64,000 nt of DNA, taken from the NCBI RefSeq assembly GCF_014652095.1, contig NZ_BMYD01000004.1, positions 124,001 through 188,000 on the forward strand, written 5' to 3'. The position numbers and the translations under genes were made by a program. Below the pieces are notes generated by a model. It was given only the letters and a program-made list of their open reading frames with translations. It made no database searches and had not been told where the DNA came from. The stretch comes from Cognatilysobacter bugurensis (GTDB lineage: Bacteria; Pseudomonadota; Gammaproteobacteria; Xanthomonadales; Xanthomonadaceae). Positions 27,158 to 37,038 of this stretch are shown one piece after another. Each line of letters opens with the position of its first letter. Within the stretch, counting starts at the first letter, position 1.

Positions 27158-30100
27158 TCAGTCCACCCACGCACGCGCGTTGCGGAAGATCCGCAGCCAC
27201 GGCGAGTCGTCGGGCCAGCCGGTGGGCGCCCAGCTGAAGTTCGCGGTGCGCAAGGTGCGCTCGGGGTGCGGCATGAGGATCGTCACGCGACCGTCGTCGC
27301 TGCTCAGGCCGGCGACCGAGTTGTGCGTGCCGTTCGGGTTCGTCGGGTACTGCGTGGCCGGCGCGCCGTGACCGTCGATGTAACGCAGCGCGACAGACGC
27401 CTGCGCGGCATCGGCATCGCTGTCGAACGCCGCTCGACCCTCGCCGTGCGAGACGACGACCGGGATGCGCGAGCCCTGCATGCCGGCCAGGAACAGCGAA
27501 GGCGATTCGCCGACCTCGAGCAGGCTCAGGCGCGCCTCGAACTGTTCGCTGCGGTTGCGCAGGAACTGCGGCCAGTGCGCGGCGCCGGGAACGATGGACC
27601 TGAGCTGGCTCAGCATCTGGCAGCCGTTGCAGACGCCGAGCGCGAATGTGTCTTGGCGCGCGAAGAACGACTCGAACATCGCGCGCAGCGCCGGGCGCTC
27701 GAGGATCGACGTGGCCCAGCCGCGGCCGGCACCGAGCACGTCGCCGTAGCTGAAGCCGCCGCAGGCCGCGAAGCCGCGGAAATCGGCGAGGTCGAAGCGG
27801 CCGGCGATGAGATCGCTCATGTGCACGTCGACCGCTTCAAAGCCGGCGCGGTCGAAGCCGAAGCCCATCTCGATCTGACTGTTGACGCCCTGCTCGCGCA
27901 GGATCGCCACGCGCGGCCGTGCGCCGGTGTTGAGGTACGGAGCGGCCACGTCCTCTGCCGGGTCGAACGTGAGCTTCGGCTTGAGGCCCGGCGCGGTGAA
28001 GTCGCGCGCGATCGCGCGTTCGGCGTCGGCGCAGTCGGGGTTATCGCGCAGCTTCTGCATGGCGTGGCTCGTCGCCCACCACGCATCGAACAGCACGTCC
28101 CAGCGCCACTCGGCCAGCACTTCCTCGCCGGCGCGCACGCGCACGCTCGGCGCCGTCGTCGGCTTTGCGATGCGCTGCGCGCAATCGATGAGGCCGTGAC
28201 GCGCGACGAGGTCGGCGAATTCGGCGCGGTCCTCGATCGCGACCTGCACGATCGCGCCGAGCTCCTCGTTGAACAGCGTGCGGAAGGGATCTTCGCCCCA
28301 GCCGTCGAGGTTGATGTCGAGGCCCACGCGTGAGCAGAACGCCATCTCGCACAGCGCCGCGAACGCGCCGCCGTCGGACCGGTCGTGGTAGGCGTGCAGC
28401 AGGCTGGCCTCGCGCGCCGCACGGATCAACTCGAAGAAATCGCGCAGGCGCTGCGGATCGTCGAGGTCGGGCGCGCCGGTGTCGTTGCGGTCGCTGACCG
28501 CCGCGAACGCCGGCAGCGTGGCGTTGTTCGCCGACACGCGCGATGCCGGGTGGCACTGCGCGAGCACCGATCCGCCGAGGCGCTGCTTGCCTGCGCCCAG
28601 GCCGATGAGCCACAGCTCGGACTCGACTTCGCGCGTCATCATCGGCGTCTGCTGCGTGCGCACGTCGCGCACCGGCGCGAACGCGGTGATGACCAGCGAG
28701 ACCGGCGACACCGACTTGTGCGCCTGCCCGTCCGCGGTCCACTGCGCCTGCATCGACAACGAGTCCTTGCCGACCGGGATGCTGAGGTCCACCTCGGGGC
28801 ACAGCTCCAGGCCGATCGCCCGCACCGCGTCGAACAGCTTCGCGTCCTCGCCCGGATGGGCCGCGGCGGCCATCCAGTTGGCCGAGAGCTTGATGCGATC
28901 GAGCGATTCGACCGGCGCGGCGCACAGGTTCGTGATCGCCTCGCCCACCGCCATGCGCGCGGCTGCCGCGGCGTCGAGCAGCGCGAGCGGCGCGCGCTCA
29001 CCGACCGCCATCGCCTCACCGGCATGGCTGTCGAAACCGGCGAGCGTGATCGCGCAGTCGGCCACCGGCACCTGCCACGGGCCGACCATCTGGTCGCGCG
29101 CGGTCAGGCCGCCGACGCTGCGGTCGCCGATCGTGATGAGGAAGTTCTTCGACGCGACCGTCGGGTGCGAGAGCACGCGCAGCGCGGCGTCGTACAGGTC
29201 CAGGCCGTGCCACTGCAGCATCGGCCACGGGCCGGCCGGCGGCGTTTTCGCGTCGCGATGCATCTTCGGAGGCTTGCCGAACAGCAAGTCCATCGGCAGA
29301 TCGATGGGGTGCTCGACGCGCGCATCGACTGCGGCATCGCCGTACACCGATTCGACCGTCGCGCCGTAGCCGACGACGAGTCGCTCCTGCGCGGTTGCAT
29401 AGCCGACCACGGCGAACGGGCAGCGCTCGCGCACGCAGATCGCGCGGAATTCCTCGAGCCGCGCGGGCGACACGCCGAGCACGTAGCGCTCCTGCGATTC
29501 GTTGCACCACAGCTGCATCGGCGACAGCGACGGATCATCGCTCGGCACCTGATCGAGGTCGATCACGCCGCCGAGGCCGGAGTCATGCAGCAGCTCGGGC
29601 ACGGCGTTCGACAGGCCACCCGCACCGACGTCGTGCGCGGTCGCGATCGGGTTGCGCTCGCCAAGCGCGACGCAGGCGTCGATGACTTCCTGGCAGCGAC
29701 GCTCCATCTCGGGGTTGTCGCGCTGCACGCTCGCGAAGTCGAGCGCCTCGTGGCTCTCGCCCGAAGCCACCGAACTCGCCGCGCCGCCGCCGAGGCCGAT
29801 CAGCATCGCCGGGCCGCCGAGCACGACGACCGCGTCGCCGGGCTGCAGGCCGAGCTTGCGCACCTGCACGCGATCGATCGCGCCGAGGCCGCCGGCGAGC
29901 ATGATCGGCTTGTCGTAGGCGCGCGTCAGTGACGTGCCGTCGCTGCTCTCGTCGAGTTCGAACGTGCGGAAGTAGCCGGTGAGGTTCGGCCGGCCGAACT
30001 CGTTGTTGAACGCGGCCGCGCCGATCGGGCCGTCGAGCATGATCTCGAGCGCGGGCGCCATGCGCGGGTTCAGCGCGCGCGGCGCCTCCCACGGCTGCGG

Positions 30101-31114
30101 CAGCGTCGGGATGCGCAGGTGCGACACCGAAAAGCCGGCGAGGCCCGCCTTCGGCTTGCCGCCGCGGCCGGTCGCGCCTTCGTCGCGGATCTCGCCGCCG
30201 GCGCCGGTGGACGCGCCCGGGAACGGGGCGATCGCGGTCGGGTGGTTGTGCGTCTCGACCTTGATGCAGAACGCCGAGTCGATCTCGGCCTCGCTGCGGT
30301 AGGTGCGCGTGGCCGGATCCGGGCGGAAACGCCGGCTCGCGTAGCCTTCGACGACGGCCGCGTTGTCGCTGTACGCGCTCAGCGTGTGCTGCGGCGTCTG
30401 CGCGTGCGTGTGCTTGATCATCTTGAACAGCGAGTGCGACTGCTCGCGCCCGTCGATTGTCCACGATGCGTTGAAGATCTTGTGCCGGCAGTGCTCGGAG
30501 TTCGCCTGCGCGAACATCATGAGCTCCACGTCCGATGGCACGCGGCCGAGCGCGGCGTAGCGCTCGCGCAGGTAGGCGATCTCGTCGTCGGCGAGCGCGA
30601 GGCCGAGGCGCGTGTTCGCGATGTCGAGGTCGTCGAGCGGGATGCGCTCGAGCTCGCCGCGCGTGGGCGCAGTGAACAGTGCGATCGCGTCCTCGCGTGC
30701 CTCGAGCAGCGACTGCGTCATCGGGTCGTGCAGGATCTTTGCGAGTTGGCCTTGCGTGGCCGCATCGCCGGGCCAGCCGGCGAGGTCGTAGCGCGTGCCG
30801 CGCTCCACGCGGCGCACTGGCAGGCCTGCGCCGCGCAGCAGTTCGGTCGCCTTGCTCGCCCACGGCGAGAGCGTGCCGAGGCGCGGCGTGACATAGCGCG
30901 AGACGGCGCCGTCGGCGCGGCCCTGGGCGTCGAAGCCGCCCTGCAGGATGCGCCCGAGCGCGTCGCGGTCGGGCTCGGCGCCGGGCTCGGCGTCGACCCA
31001 GTACACATGCCATGCGCCGAGCACGCGCACGTCGGAATGGAGGGCTTGGAGGCGGGCTTGCAGGCGTTCGCGGCGGAACGCGGACAGGGCGGGCGCGCCC
31101 TCGAGGACGATCAT
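27158..31114 (-). CDS. purL: phosphoribosylformylglycinamidine synthase
   Basis: PurL (FGAM synthase) converts FGAR to FGAM using ATP and glutamine in purine synthesis. The 1318-residue length is that of the single-chain proteobacterial enzyme. The N-terminal domain is followed by the linker and AIRS domains with [13 protein letters not shown] and [16 protein letters not shown]. The C-terminal class I glutaminase has [14 protein letters not shown] (nucleophile Cys), VSHGEG and the final [10 protein letters not shown] chose the ATG before [10 protein letters not shown]; the frame runs further upstream through the promoter, where the sequence is not family-like. Confidence 0.97.
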   Translation of the reverse strand: MIVLEGAPALSAFRRERLQARLQALHSDVRVLGAWHVYWVDAEPGAEPDRDALGRILQGGFDAQGRADGAVSRYVTPRLGTLSPWASKATELLRGAGLPVRRVERGTRYDLAGWPGDAATQGQLAKILHDPMTQSLLEAREDAIALFTAPTRGELERIPLDDLDIANTRLGLALADDEIAYLRERYAALGRVPSDVELMMFAQANSEHCRHKIFNASWTIDGREQSHSLFKMIKHTHAQTPQHTLSAYSDNAAVVEGYASRRFRPDPATRTYRSEAEIDSAFCIKVETHNHPTAIAPFPGASTGAGGEIRDEGATGRGGKPKAGLAGFSVSHLRIPTLPQPWEAPRALNPRMAPALEIMLDGPIGAAAFNNEFGRPNLTGYFRTFELDESSDGTSLTRAYDKPIMLAGGLGAIDRVQVRKLGLQPGDAVVVLGGPAMLIGLGGGAASSVASGESHEALDFASVQRDNPEMERRCQEVIDACVALGERNPIATAHDVGAGGLSNAVPELLHDSGLGGVIDLDQVPSDDPSLSPMQLWCNESQERYVLGVSPARLEEFRAICVRERCPFAVVGYATAQERLVVGYGATVESVYGDAAVDARVEHPIDLPMDLLFGKPPKMHRDAKTPPAGPWPMLQWHGLDLYDAALRVLSHPTVASKNFLITIGDRSVGGLTARDQMVGPWQVPVADCAITLAGFDSHAGEAMAVGERAPLALLDAAAAARMAVGEAITNLCAAPVESLDRIKLSANWMAAAAHPGEDAKLFDAVRAIGLELCPEVDLSIPVGKDSLSMQAQWTADGQAHKSVSPVSLVITAFAPVRDVRTQQTPMMTREVESELWLIGLGAGKQRLGGSVLAQCHPASRVSANNATLPAFAAVSDRNDTGAPDLDDPQRLRDFFELIRAAREASLLHAYHDRSDGGAFAALCEMAFCSRVGLDINLDGWGEDPFRTLFNEELGAIVQVAIEDRAEFADLVARHGLIDCAQRIAKPTTAPSVRVRAGEEVLAEWRWDVLFDAWWATSHAMQKLRDNPDCADAERAIARDFTAPGLKPKLTFDPAEDVAAPYLNTGARPRVAILREQGVNSQIEMGFGFDRAGFEAVDVHMSDLIAGRFDLADFRGFAACGGFSYGDVLGAGRGWATSILERPALRAMFESFFARQDTFALGVCNGCQMLSQLRSIVPGAAHWPQFLRNRSEQFEARLSLLEVGESPSLFLAGMQGSRIPVVVSHGEGRAAFDSDADAAQASVALRYIDGHGAPATQYPTNPNGTHNSVAGLSSDDGRVTILMPHPERTLRTANFSWAPTGWPDDSPWLRIFRNARAWVD

Positions 31115-31144
31115 GTCCGAAGCAACCGGGTCGACGGGCCGGGC

Positions 31145-31150
31145 ATTGTA
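31145..31150 (-). promoter_or_regulatory. putative -10 box for purL
   Basis: The minus strand reads TTACAATGCCCGGCC about 30 bp before the purL start, in the 64-bp gap after dsbC. TACAAT plus GCCC is the same box seen before the FMN riboswitch. No good -35 was seen. No PurR operator was recognised. Confidence 0.4.
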
Positions 31151-31178
31151 ACGGAGCGCCCGGCCCGACCCGCGTCGA

Positions 31179-32024
31179 TCAGCCCGCAGGCGTCGCCGCG
31201 CGCTCCACGGCGAGCCGGTCGAGCGCTTCACGCAGTTGTGCCGGCGGCACGTAACCGCCGAGCTGGGTGCCGTCCTCGGCGAGGATCATCGGGGTGCCGG
31301 TCAGGCCGACGCGCTGGCCGATGTCGTACTGCATGTCGACGGTGCTCTTGCAGCTCTTGGGCTCGACGGGCTCGCCGCTCTTTGCGCGCGTGAGCGCCTG
31401 CTTGCGGTCGGACGCGCACCAGATCGACACCATCGTGCGGTAGTCCTCGCTGCCGAGGCCCATGCGCGGGAACGCAAGGTATTCGACCGCGATGCCCTGC
31501 TTGTTGTATTCGGCGATCTCGCTGTGCAGGCGCTGGCAGTAGCCGCAGGCGACGTCGGTGAACACGGTCACGGTGTGCTCGGGGTTCGCCGGGCCGAACA
31601 CGATGCGCTCGCCGGCCGGGATCTTCGCAAGCAGCTCGCGGCGCATCGACGCCAGCGCGTCCTCGCTGAGGTTGCGCTTGGCGGTGGCATCGAACAGCGC
31701 GCCGCCGGAGCCGGGCACGAACACGTAGCGCCCGTCATCGGTGACGTAAACGACCTGGCCGCCGACGATCGCCTGGCGGAAGCCGGGCATCGGCGCGGCG
31801 TCGACGCGGTCGATCGGCACCTGCGGGTTGAGTCGACGGATCGCCTCGATCGCGCGCGCGTCCGGCGTGCCGGCTGCGGCGTTCGGCGCAGCGGCCGCGG
31901 CGCCCGTCGGCGTCGAAGCCGCTGGCGGCGTGGGAGCGCCTGCCGCGGTCTTCGCGGGGTCGGGCGCCTGGGCGCAGGCGGAGAGGCTGATCGCGCCGAA
32001 CACGGCGAGCAAGGTGCGCTTCAT
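31179..32024 (-). CDS. dsbC: DsbC-family thiol:disulfide interchange protein, lipidated
   Basis: DsbC isomerises wrong disulfide bonds in the periplasm. The 281-residue protein begins with a lipoprotein signal ([13 protein letters not shown], Cys17) followed by an Ala/Pro linker, so it is probably membrane-anchored, unlike soluble E. coli DsbC. The N-terminal dimerisation domain ([20 protein letters not shown]) precedes the thioredoxin fold with the active site [13 protein letters not shown] and the cis-Pro region [13 protein letters not shown]. The xerD-dsbC order is as in E. coli. A CACAAT box on the minus strand at 32061-32066 may be its -10. Confidence 0.92.
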   Translation of the reverse strand: MKRTLLAVFGAISLSACAQAPDPAKTAAGAPTPPAASTPTGAAAAAPNAAAGTPDARAIEAIRRLNPQVPIDRVDAAPMPGFRQAIVGGQVVYVTDDGRYVFVPGSGGALFDATAKRNLSEDALASMRRELLAKIPAGERIVFGPANPEHTVTVFTDVACGYCQRLHSEIAEYNKQGIAVEYLAFPRMGLGSEDYRTMVSIWCASDRKQALTRAKSGEPVEPKSCKSTVDMQYDIGQRVGLTGTPMILAEDGTQLGGYVPPAQLREALDRLAVERAATPAG

Positions 32025-32423
32025 CGAAAGTCCTGTGGGGCGCGGCATCGCGATCGGCCGATTGTGGCACGCGCCGAAAAACCGACGGTCAATGCGGCGG
32101 GAGTGGTGCAGCGGCGATTCAAGCGGCGGGTTGCCGCGGTTGCGTCGGGGCGAGCGCGTCTGCAGGGCCTCGGTGCGGCTTTCGGGCTGCGTCGCCGACG
32201 AGCGAACGGCTGCACTGGGACTGCGACGTGTTTACGTCGACTGTGAAGGCCCCCCTTCGCCGTATATGGCATCGGCCCGCGTGTTTTTTGCTCGTCGTGC
32301 GCCGTCGGCTCGGTCGCTGGCGCCGCGCATTGCGAACCCGAGTGGACGTGGCGTTTCGGCGCGCCAGGTCCGCCGCGGCGCGACGCGCGTTTGGTCGCGC
32401 GCGCCACACTGCCTCCGGCAGAG
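32025..32423. other. non-coding stretch upstream of dsbC
   Basis: About 400 bp between dsbC and the repeat array. It holds the putative dsbC -10 box. Its right-hand part (about 32340-32423) looks like a decayed repeat unit, for example GCGCGACGCGCGTTTGG next to CGCGCGCCACACTGCC. No gene with family features was recognised on either strand. Confidence 0.5.
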
Positions 32424-32710
32424 CTTCGTGCCTGCTTCGCGCGTCATTGCTGAGCACGCCCGGCCCGCCGCACCGCGGCGGGCGTTCGCCATGGCCGCGC
32501 GGCGATCCGTCGATGGGACTTCGTGCCTGCCTCGCACGTCACGACTGCGCACGCCCGGTGCGCCGCAGCGCGGCGGGCGTTCGGCAGCGCGCGCGGCAGT
32601 GCCGCCGGGGCGGGGCTTCGTGCCTACCTCGCGCGTCACGGCTGTGCACGTCCTGCCCGCCTCAGCGCGGCGGGCGTTCGCGATGGCCGCGCGGCGATGC
32701 CGCGCAAGCG
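32424..32710. repeat. three tandem copies of a ~95-bp repeat with a conserved hairpin
   Basis: Three units start at 32424, 32519 and 32616 (spacing 95 and 97 bp). Each begins CTTCGTGCCT(g/a)C, continues TCGC(g/a)CGTCA, and contains GCACG(c/t)CC, then a GC hairpin and GGCGGGCGTTCG. In the first unit the hairpin is GCCCGCCGC / GCGGCGGGC with a 3-nt loop. Sequence after TTCG alternates between ATGGCCGCGCGGCGAT and CAGCGCGCGCGGCAG types. Because the period is not a multiple of three, the units do not encode a protein repeat. The same unit occurs near 34.6 kb. Confidence 0.85.
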
Positions 32711-32718
32711 GCCATCGC

Positions 32719-33684
32719 TCACCCCCTCGGGTGGTGCTTGGCGTGGAGGCGTTTGAGCTGCTCGCGGGCGACCAGGGTGTAGATCTGCGTCGTCGACAGC
32801 GAGCTGTGGCCGAGCAGCATTTGCAGCGCACGCAGGTCCGCTCCGCGATTGAGCAGGTGCGTGGCAAAGCTGTGGCGCAGGCCGTGGGGGCTGACGCGCG
32901 CGGGATCGATGCCCGCGGCGGCGGCATAGCGTTTGACCAGCATCCAGAACTGCTGGCGCGTCGGCGCTTCGCCGCGCGCGGTCAGGAACAGCGGCGCGAG
33001 GCTGCGGCCCTGCGCGAGCGCCGCGCGGGAGGCCTGCAGGTAACGCTCGAGCCAGTGCTGCGCTTCTTCCCCGAGCGGCACGAGGCGCTCCTTGCGGCCT
33101 TTGCCGGTCACGCGCAGCACTCCCTGACGCAGGTTCACCGCGGTCGCCGGCAACTCGACGAGTTCGCTCACGCGCAGGCCCGCGGCGTACATGAGCTCGA
33201 GCATCGCCTTATCTCGCAGGCCGAGCGGTGTAGCGACATCCGGCGCGGCCAGCAGTGCGTCGATCTCGCTCTCGGACAGCGCCTTGGGCAAGGACCGCGG
33301 CAGGGAAGGTGGATCGAGCAGCGCGGTCGGATCATCGCTGCGTTCGCCGCGCTGCACGCAGGCGCCGAAGAACGCGCGCAGGGTCGACAGCAGGCGGGCG
33401 TTGCTGCGCGGCGAATAGCCTTCGCGCGTGCGCCACGCGAGGTACTCGAACAGCGCCGCTCGGTCGGCGCCGACCAGTCCACCGCCCTGCCCGGTTCGCC
33501 ACCGCGCGAAGCCCTCTAGGTCGCGGCGGTAGCTGTCGAGACTTGCGCGGGCGAGACCGTGCTCGGCCCAGGCCGATTCGAGGAAGCGCTCGATGACGGG
33601 CGCATCGGCATCGGGCAGCGCCGGCAACGCCATCGCCTGCTGGCGGCGATCGGCAGGCGTGCGGCGTGGGGCGGTCGGGCTCAT
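32719..33684 (-). CDS. xerD: site-specific tyrosine recombinase XerD
   Basis: XerD, with XerC, resolves chromosome dimers at dif. The 321-residue protein has the SAM-like N-terminal domain ([20 protein letters not shown]) and the catalytic domain. All catalytic residues are visible: Arg in [12 protein letters not shown], Lys in [12 protein letters not shown], His/Arg in [14 protein letters not shown], and His plus the Tyr nucleophile in [14 protein letters not shown]. The first ATG gives about 17 extra N-terminal residues compared with E. coli Xer[12 protein letters not shown] is an alternative start. It is divergent from the RDD gene with a 29-bp gap. Confidence 0.95.
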   Translation of the reverse strand: MSPTAPRRTPADRRQQAMALPALPDADAPVIERFLESAWAEHGLARASLDSYRRDLEGFARWRTGQGGGLVGADRAALFEYLAWRTREGYSPRSNARLLSTLRAFFGACVQRGERSDDPTALLDPPSLPRSLPKALSESEIDALLAAPDVATPLGLRDKAMLELMYAAGLRVSELVELPATAVNLRQGVLRVTGKGRKERLVPLGEEAQHWLERYLQASRAALAQGRSLAPLFLTARGEAPTRQQFWMLVKRYAAAAGIDPARVSPHGLRHSFATHLLNRGADLRALQMLLGHSSLSTTQIYTLVAREQLKRLHAKHHPRG

Positions 33685-33713
33685 GTCGCGAGCCTAACGA
33701 CTATGCTTTTGCG

Positions 33714-34163
33714 ATGGCAGCGCACCCGGTCACCGAACCTTCCCGTCCCCACCTCGGCTGGCGCTTGCTCGCGCTGTTCTACGACCTGTGGCCGGCAGCC
33801 GCGATGTGGATGGCGGTTGCGGCGCTGTTCTTGGTCGCGGAAGGCAACCGGCCTCTCGTGCCATGGAGCCCGATGCAGTGGCTGCTGTGGATCACGTGCT
33901 GGGGGCTGACCGGCATGTACGCGGTGGCGAGCTGGCGCCGTGGCGGGCAGACGCTGGGCATGCGCCCGTGGCGGCTGCGCGTGATCGGCACTGACGGCCA
34001 CGCCGCGCCACGGCCGTTGCTGTGGGTGCGGTATGCGGTCGGCACGCTGTCGCTGCTCGCAGGCGGACTCGGCTTCTGGTGGGCGTGGATCGACCGGGAT
34101 CGACTGACCTGGCACGACCGGGCGAGCGGGACGCGGCTCGTGCGGGAGGCGAAGCGGGATTGA
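33714..34163 (+). CDS. RDD family membrane protein
   Basis: A 149-residue protein with three hydrophobic segments (MWMAVAALFLVA; WLLWITCWGLTGMYAVAS; YAVGTLSLLAGGLGFWWAW). It has the RDD signature: Arg and Asp in WRLLALFYDLWP and the C-terminal DRLTWHDRASGTRLV. GGQTLGMRPWRLRV is also typical. The role of these proteins is not established; ion or small-molecule transport has been proposed for relatives. Location next to lptG/lptF is common in Xanthomonadales. Confidence 0.88.
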   Translation: MAAHPVTEPSRPHLGWRLLALFYDLWPAAAMWMAVAALFLVAEGNRPLVPWSPMQWLLWITCWGLTGMYAVASWRRGGQTLGMRPWRLRVIGTDGHAAPRPLLWVRYAVGTLSLLAGGLGFWWAWIDRDRLTWHDRASGTRLVREAKRD

Positions 34164-34339
34164 GCTTGCGCCGGTGTAACCCGCCTTAGCCTGCATGACA
34201 CGAGGATCGATACGTGGATGGCTGCGGTGGGACGATGCGCGACGACTGTCGTCCTCGGATGCCGTCGGCAGGGCGCACCGGGTGCGTGTTACGCAGCCGC
34301 GCTCCATTGCCGCCGTTAGCGCAGCCTTGTATTCGTGCG

Positions 34340-34655
34340 ACGCCGGCGTGCTCGGCAGGTCTGACCCGCTGCAGCGCGGCGGTTTTCGAAGGCGGCCGTG
34401 ATGCGGCCTCAGATTCGCGTGGCGCTCGCGGACTGAGCGCGTCCGGGTCGCTGCAGGGCGGCAGGTTTCGCAGGCACCGATTGTGCGGCCTCAAATCGCC
34501 GTCGCGCCCATGGCTGAGCGCGCCGGCCCGCCGCGGTGCGGCGGGCGTTCGGCAGCGCGCGCAGCAGTGCCGCGGGCGGGGCATCGTGCTTGCTTCGCGC
34601 GTCGCTGCTGAGCACGTCCGGCCCGGCGCAGCGCGCCGGGCGTTCGCCGGCGTGC
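34340..34655. repeat. degenerate tandem repeats of the same ~95-bp family
   Basis: This fills most of the 526-bp gap between the RDD gene and lptG; the first 175 bp of the gap show nothing recognisable. Two good units of the 32.5-kb family lie at the right. Their hairpins are 34526-34546 (GCCCGCCGC / GCGGCGGGC) and 34621-34641 (GCCCGGCGC / GCGCCGGGC), 95 bp apart. The second stem differs at paired positions, so the pairing is kept. To the left, at least two more diverged units start with CTGAGCGCG or contain GCTGCAGCGCGGCGG and TGCGGCCTCA. Confidence 0.75.
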
Positions 34656-34689
34656 GATCGTCCACCGGACGATCGCGAGCAACGCCGGC

Positions 34690-35790
34690 TCACCCACTCC
34701 TTTTTCGGAACAGGGCGGCGGACACGAGCAGCATGATGACCGTCGGTGCCAGGTACGCGAGGCGGTAGTCGAAGCCGAACACACCCGCGAGCTTCACGAA
34801 CTGGCTCTGCAGCAGCCAGAAGCCGAGCGCGAACACGATGCCGATGAACAGGCGCTTGCCGAGGCCGCCGCTGCGCAGCGAACCGAATGCGAATGGCACG
34901 GCGGCCAGGCACAGCGCGAGCACGTTGAGCGCGTAGAACCACCGGCCCCAGTAGTGCTCCTCGAACTCGCTCGCCTCGAGCGAATTGCGCTTGCGGTACT
35001 CGATCGCGCGGTGCAACTCGCTGGCACTGAGGTAACGCGGGCGGTCGGTGCCGGCCGTGAGGGCCGTGGCGTCAAGCTGCGAGGCCCAGCGCTCCTGCGG
35101 CACCTGCGTGCGCGAGACGGAGTTCGCGGTGAAGCGCGTCCGCGTCACGTCCTTGAGCAACCAGCGACCGGGGCGGTGCTCGGCGGTCTTCGCAAGCGCC
35201 ATCGATTCCAGCCGGCCGTCCGGCGCGAATTCGAACAGCCGCACGTCGTTGAGTTCGAGCCAGCGATCGCCTTTGGCGATACGCTCCTGGCCGCCCTGCG
35301 CATTGAGGATCACGTCGCCCTCGCGCGCCCAAAGGCCCGAGTACTGCGCAACGAGCAGGTTGTCGGATTTCGCCGAGGTTTTCAGCGCGTCCGCGCTGCG
35401 TTGGCCCCAAGGGCCCAACGTCTCGCCATTGATGACCATGAGCGCGGTGAGCACCGCGATCGCGCCCGCAGCCGCCAGCCCGAGCCGACGCCGCGACACT
35501 CCCAGCGCGCGCAACGCGGTGAGCTCCGACGTGGCCGCGAGCTGCCCCAGCCCCATCAGCGCACCGATCACGGCGGCGTATGGAAACAGGTAATGCATGC
35601 GACGCGGGATCGTGAGCGCCGTGTACAGCACGGCTTCGAGCGGGCCGTAGCGACCGGTGCCGACATCCCGGAATTCGTCGACGAAGCTCAGCATCACGTC
35701 GAGGCCCAGCAGGACGGCCCAGACGATCAGGACCGTGCCAAGCACGGCGCGACCGACATACAGGTCATGGATCCGCGGCATCGCCCTCAT
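34690..35790 (-). CDS. lptG: LPS export ABC transporter permease LptG
   Basis: LptG pairs with LptF in the LptB2FG complex that extracts LPS from the inner membrane. The 366-residue protein has the YjgQ layout. Three membrane segments lie at each end (VGRAVLGTVLIVWAVLLGLD; GGLGKRLFIGIVFALGFWLL) around a periplasmic beta-jellyroll domain (AKGDRWLELNDVRLFEFAPD). GQLAATSELTALRALGVS is the conserved cytoplasmic coupling region. Its ATG overlaps the lptF stop by 4 bp. No lptB, lptA or lptC is in the window. Confidence 0.95.
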   Translation of the reverse strand: MRAMPRIHDLYVGRAVLGTVLIVWAVLLGLDVMLSFVDEFRDVGTGRYGPLEAVLYTALTIPRRMHYLFPYAAVIGALMGLGQLAATSELTALRALGVSRRRLGLAAAGAIAVLTALMVINGETLGPWGQRSADALKTSAKSDNLLVAQYSGLWAREGDVILNAQGGQERIAKGDRWLELNDVRLFEFAPDGRLESMALAKTAEHRPGRWLLKDVTRTRFTANSVSRTQVPQERWASQLDATALTAGTDRPRYLSASELHRAIEYRKRNSLEASEFEEHYWGRWFYALNVLALCLAAVPFAFGSLRSGGLGKRLFIGIVFALGFWLLQSQFVKLAGVFGFDYRLAYLAPTVIMLLVSAALFRKRSG

Positions 35791-36869
35791 GCGCGCGCTC
35801 CGATTCGCCGCCGGATGCGCCCATCGCCCGCGTAGAGCCACGCGGCGAACGCGAGCAGCGGCACCAGCATCCACCACAGTCCCACCGCAGGCGCGAGCTT
35901 GCCCCGCTCGATCCAGCTGGTGCCCAGTTGCATCAGATTGACCACCACCACGTAGCCGAGGAACGCCATCACCGCGCCCGCATAACGCGCCTGCCGCGGC
36001 GTGCTGCGCGCAAGCGGCACGGCCATGAGCGCAAACGCGAGCGCGAGGAGAGGTGGTGCGATGCGGCGATGGAGCTGCGCCTGTGCCTCGGGGCGCGGAT
36101 CGCCGGCGAGCGCGAGGGTCGTCATGAGCTCCGGATCGGTGGGATCGAAGCGCGACTCGCCCGCGGGCAATTCGATCTCGTTGCGCGCGTACTGCATGAG
36201 CCGGAAGTCGAGCCCGCCTCCGCGGGGCCCCTCGACCTCGAATCCGTTGTTGAGCTGCAGGTAGCGCCGGCCGGCGTCGTCGACCTGCAACTCGCCCTCG
36301 TTCGCGGTGACCACGTCGAGTCGGTCCTCGCCCTGGCGGTACACGAACACCCGGCTGAACCGGCTGCCGTCGTCGGACATGCCGCCCACAAACGCGACAC
36401 CGCCATTCGACAGCGAGGTGAATCGGCCCGGCTCGAGTCCGGCGGCGAGCATGTTGCGACTCGCCTCGCTGATCATGCGCTTGGACAGCGCTTCGGCCCA
36501 CGGCCCGAGCCACAGCGAGGCCGCCGCGACGACGAGCACCACCGGCACCACGACGGCGAGCAGCGGCCGCAGCAGGCGCCCGGGGCCGACGCCGATCGAC
36601 GCGATCACCGGCATTTCCGAGTCGCGGTAGAGCCGGCCCATCGCGAGCATGATCCCGAGCAGCAGCGCGAGCGGCAGGATCACCGGCAGGTAGTTCAGCA
36701 GCACCAGGCCGAGCTGGGGGACCATCATTTCGGCCGGCACGCGGCCCCGCGTGACGTTCGTGAGCACGGTGGTGAACACGCCGCCGAGCGACACCACGAG
36801 CAGCACCACCAGCGCGGCGAACGTCGATTGGGCGAATTCGCCGAACAAATAGCGGTCAAGCTTGGGCAT
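35787..36869 (-). CDS. lptF: LPS export ABC transporter permease LptF
   Basis: Partner of LptG in LPS extraction. It is 360 residues, starting [20 protein letters not shown], the usual YjgP N-terminus. Membrane segments flank a periplasmic domain ([20 protein letters not shown]). The coupling region [20 protein letters not shown] and the late [20 protein letters not shown] are family blocks. It is transcribed divergently from pepA across 169 bp, the arrangement found in E. coli and Xanthomonas. Confidence 0.95.
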   Translation of the reverse strand: MPKLDRYLFGEFAQSTFAALVVLLVVSLGGVFTTVLTNVTRGRVPAEMMVPQLGLVLLNYLPVILPLALLLGIMLAMGRLYRDSEMPVIASIGVGPGRLLRPLLAVVVPVVLVVAAASLWLGPWAEALSKRMISEASRNMLAAGLEPGRFTSLSNGGVAFVGGMSDDGSRFSRVFVYRQGEDRLDVVTANEGELQVDDAGRRYLQLNNGFEVEGPRGGGLDFRLMQYARNEIELPAGESRFDPTDPELMTTLALAGDPRPEAQAQLHRRIAPPLLALAFALMAVPLARSTPRQARYAGAVMAFLGYVVVVNLMQLGTSWIERGKLAPAVGLWWMLVPLLAFAAWLYAGDGRIRRRIGARA

Positions 36870-37038
36870 CGGCAGGGGCTGCTTTAGACTCGGGCGATCA
36901 CGGTCGCGCCATGGGCCGCGTCGCCGGCCCCGCGGGCCGGACGAACGCGCGCCGCGATCGTTCGACGCGGGCAAGCGCCGGATTGTACGGAAATCCCGGT
37001 TGCGCCCCTTCGCTCCCCTCTCCCATTGGAACCTGCCG

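Noticed and set aside
25469-28333. A 954-codon open frame on the plus strand over gspE and purL
   Set aside because: It runs antisense to two well-supported genes; in about 70% GC DNA the opposite frames rarely contain stops. The translation is His/Arg-rich with no family blocks.
31115-31231. N-terminal extension of purL by 39 codons
   Set aside because: The extension covers the putative purL -10 box and overlaps the dsbC end; its sequence is unlike the family, which starts near [10 protein letters not shown].
32424-32710. Possible CRISPR array
   Set aside because: Units are about 95 bp, head to tail, diverged, and have no unique spacers of constant length; no cas genes are nearby.
32232-32927. 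A 231-codon minus-strand frame through the repeat array with repeated NARRA...GRTC blocks
   Set aside because: The peptide repetition only mirrors the DNA repeat; unit lengths of 95 and 97 do not keep the frame, and the frame runs into the start of the xerD shadow region.
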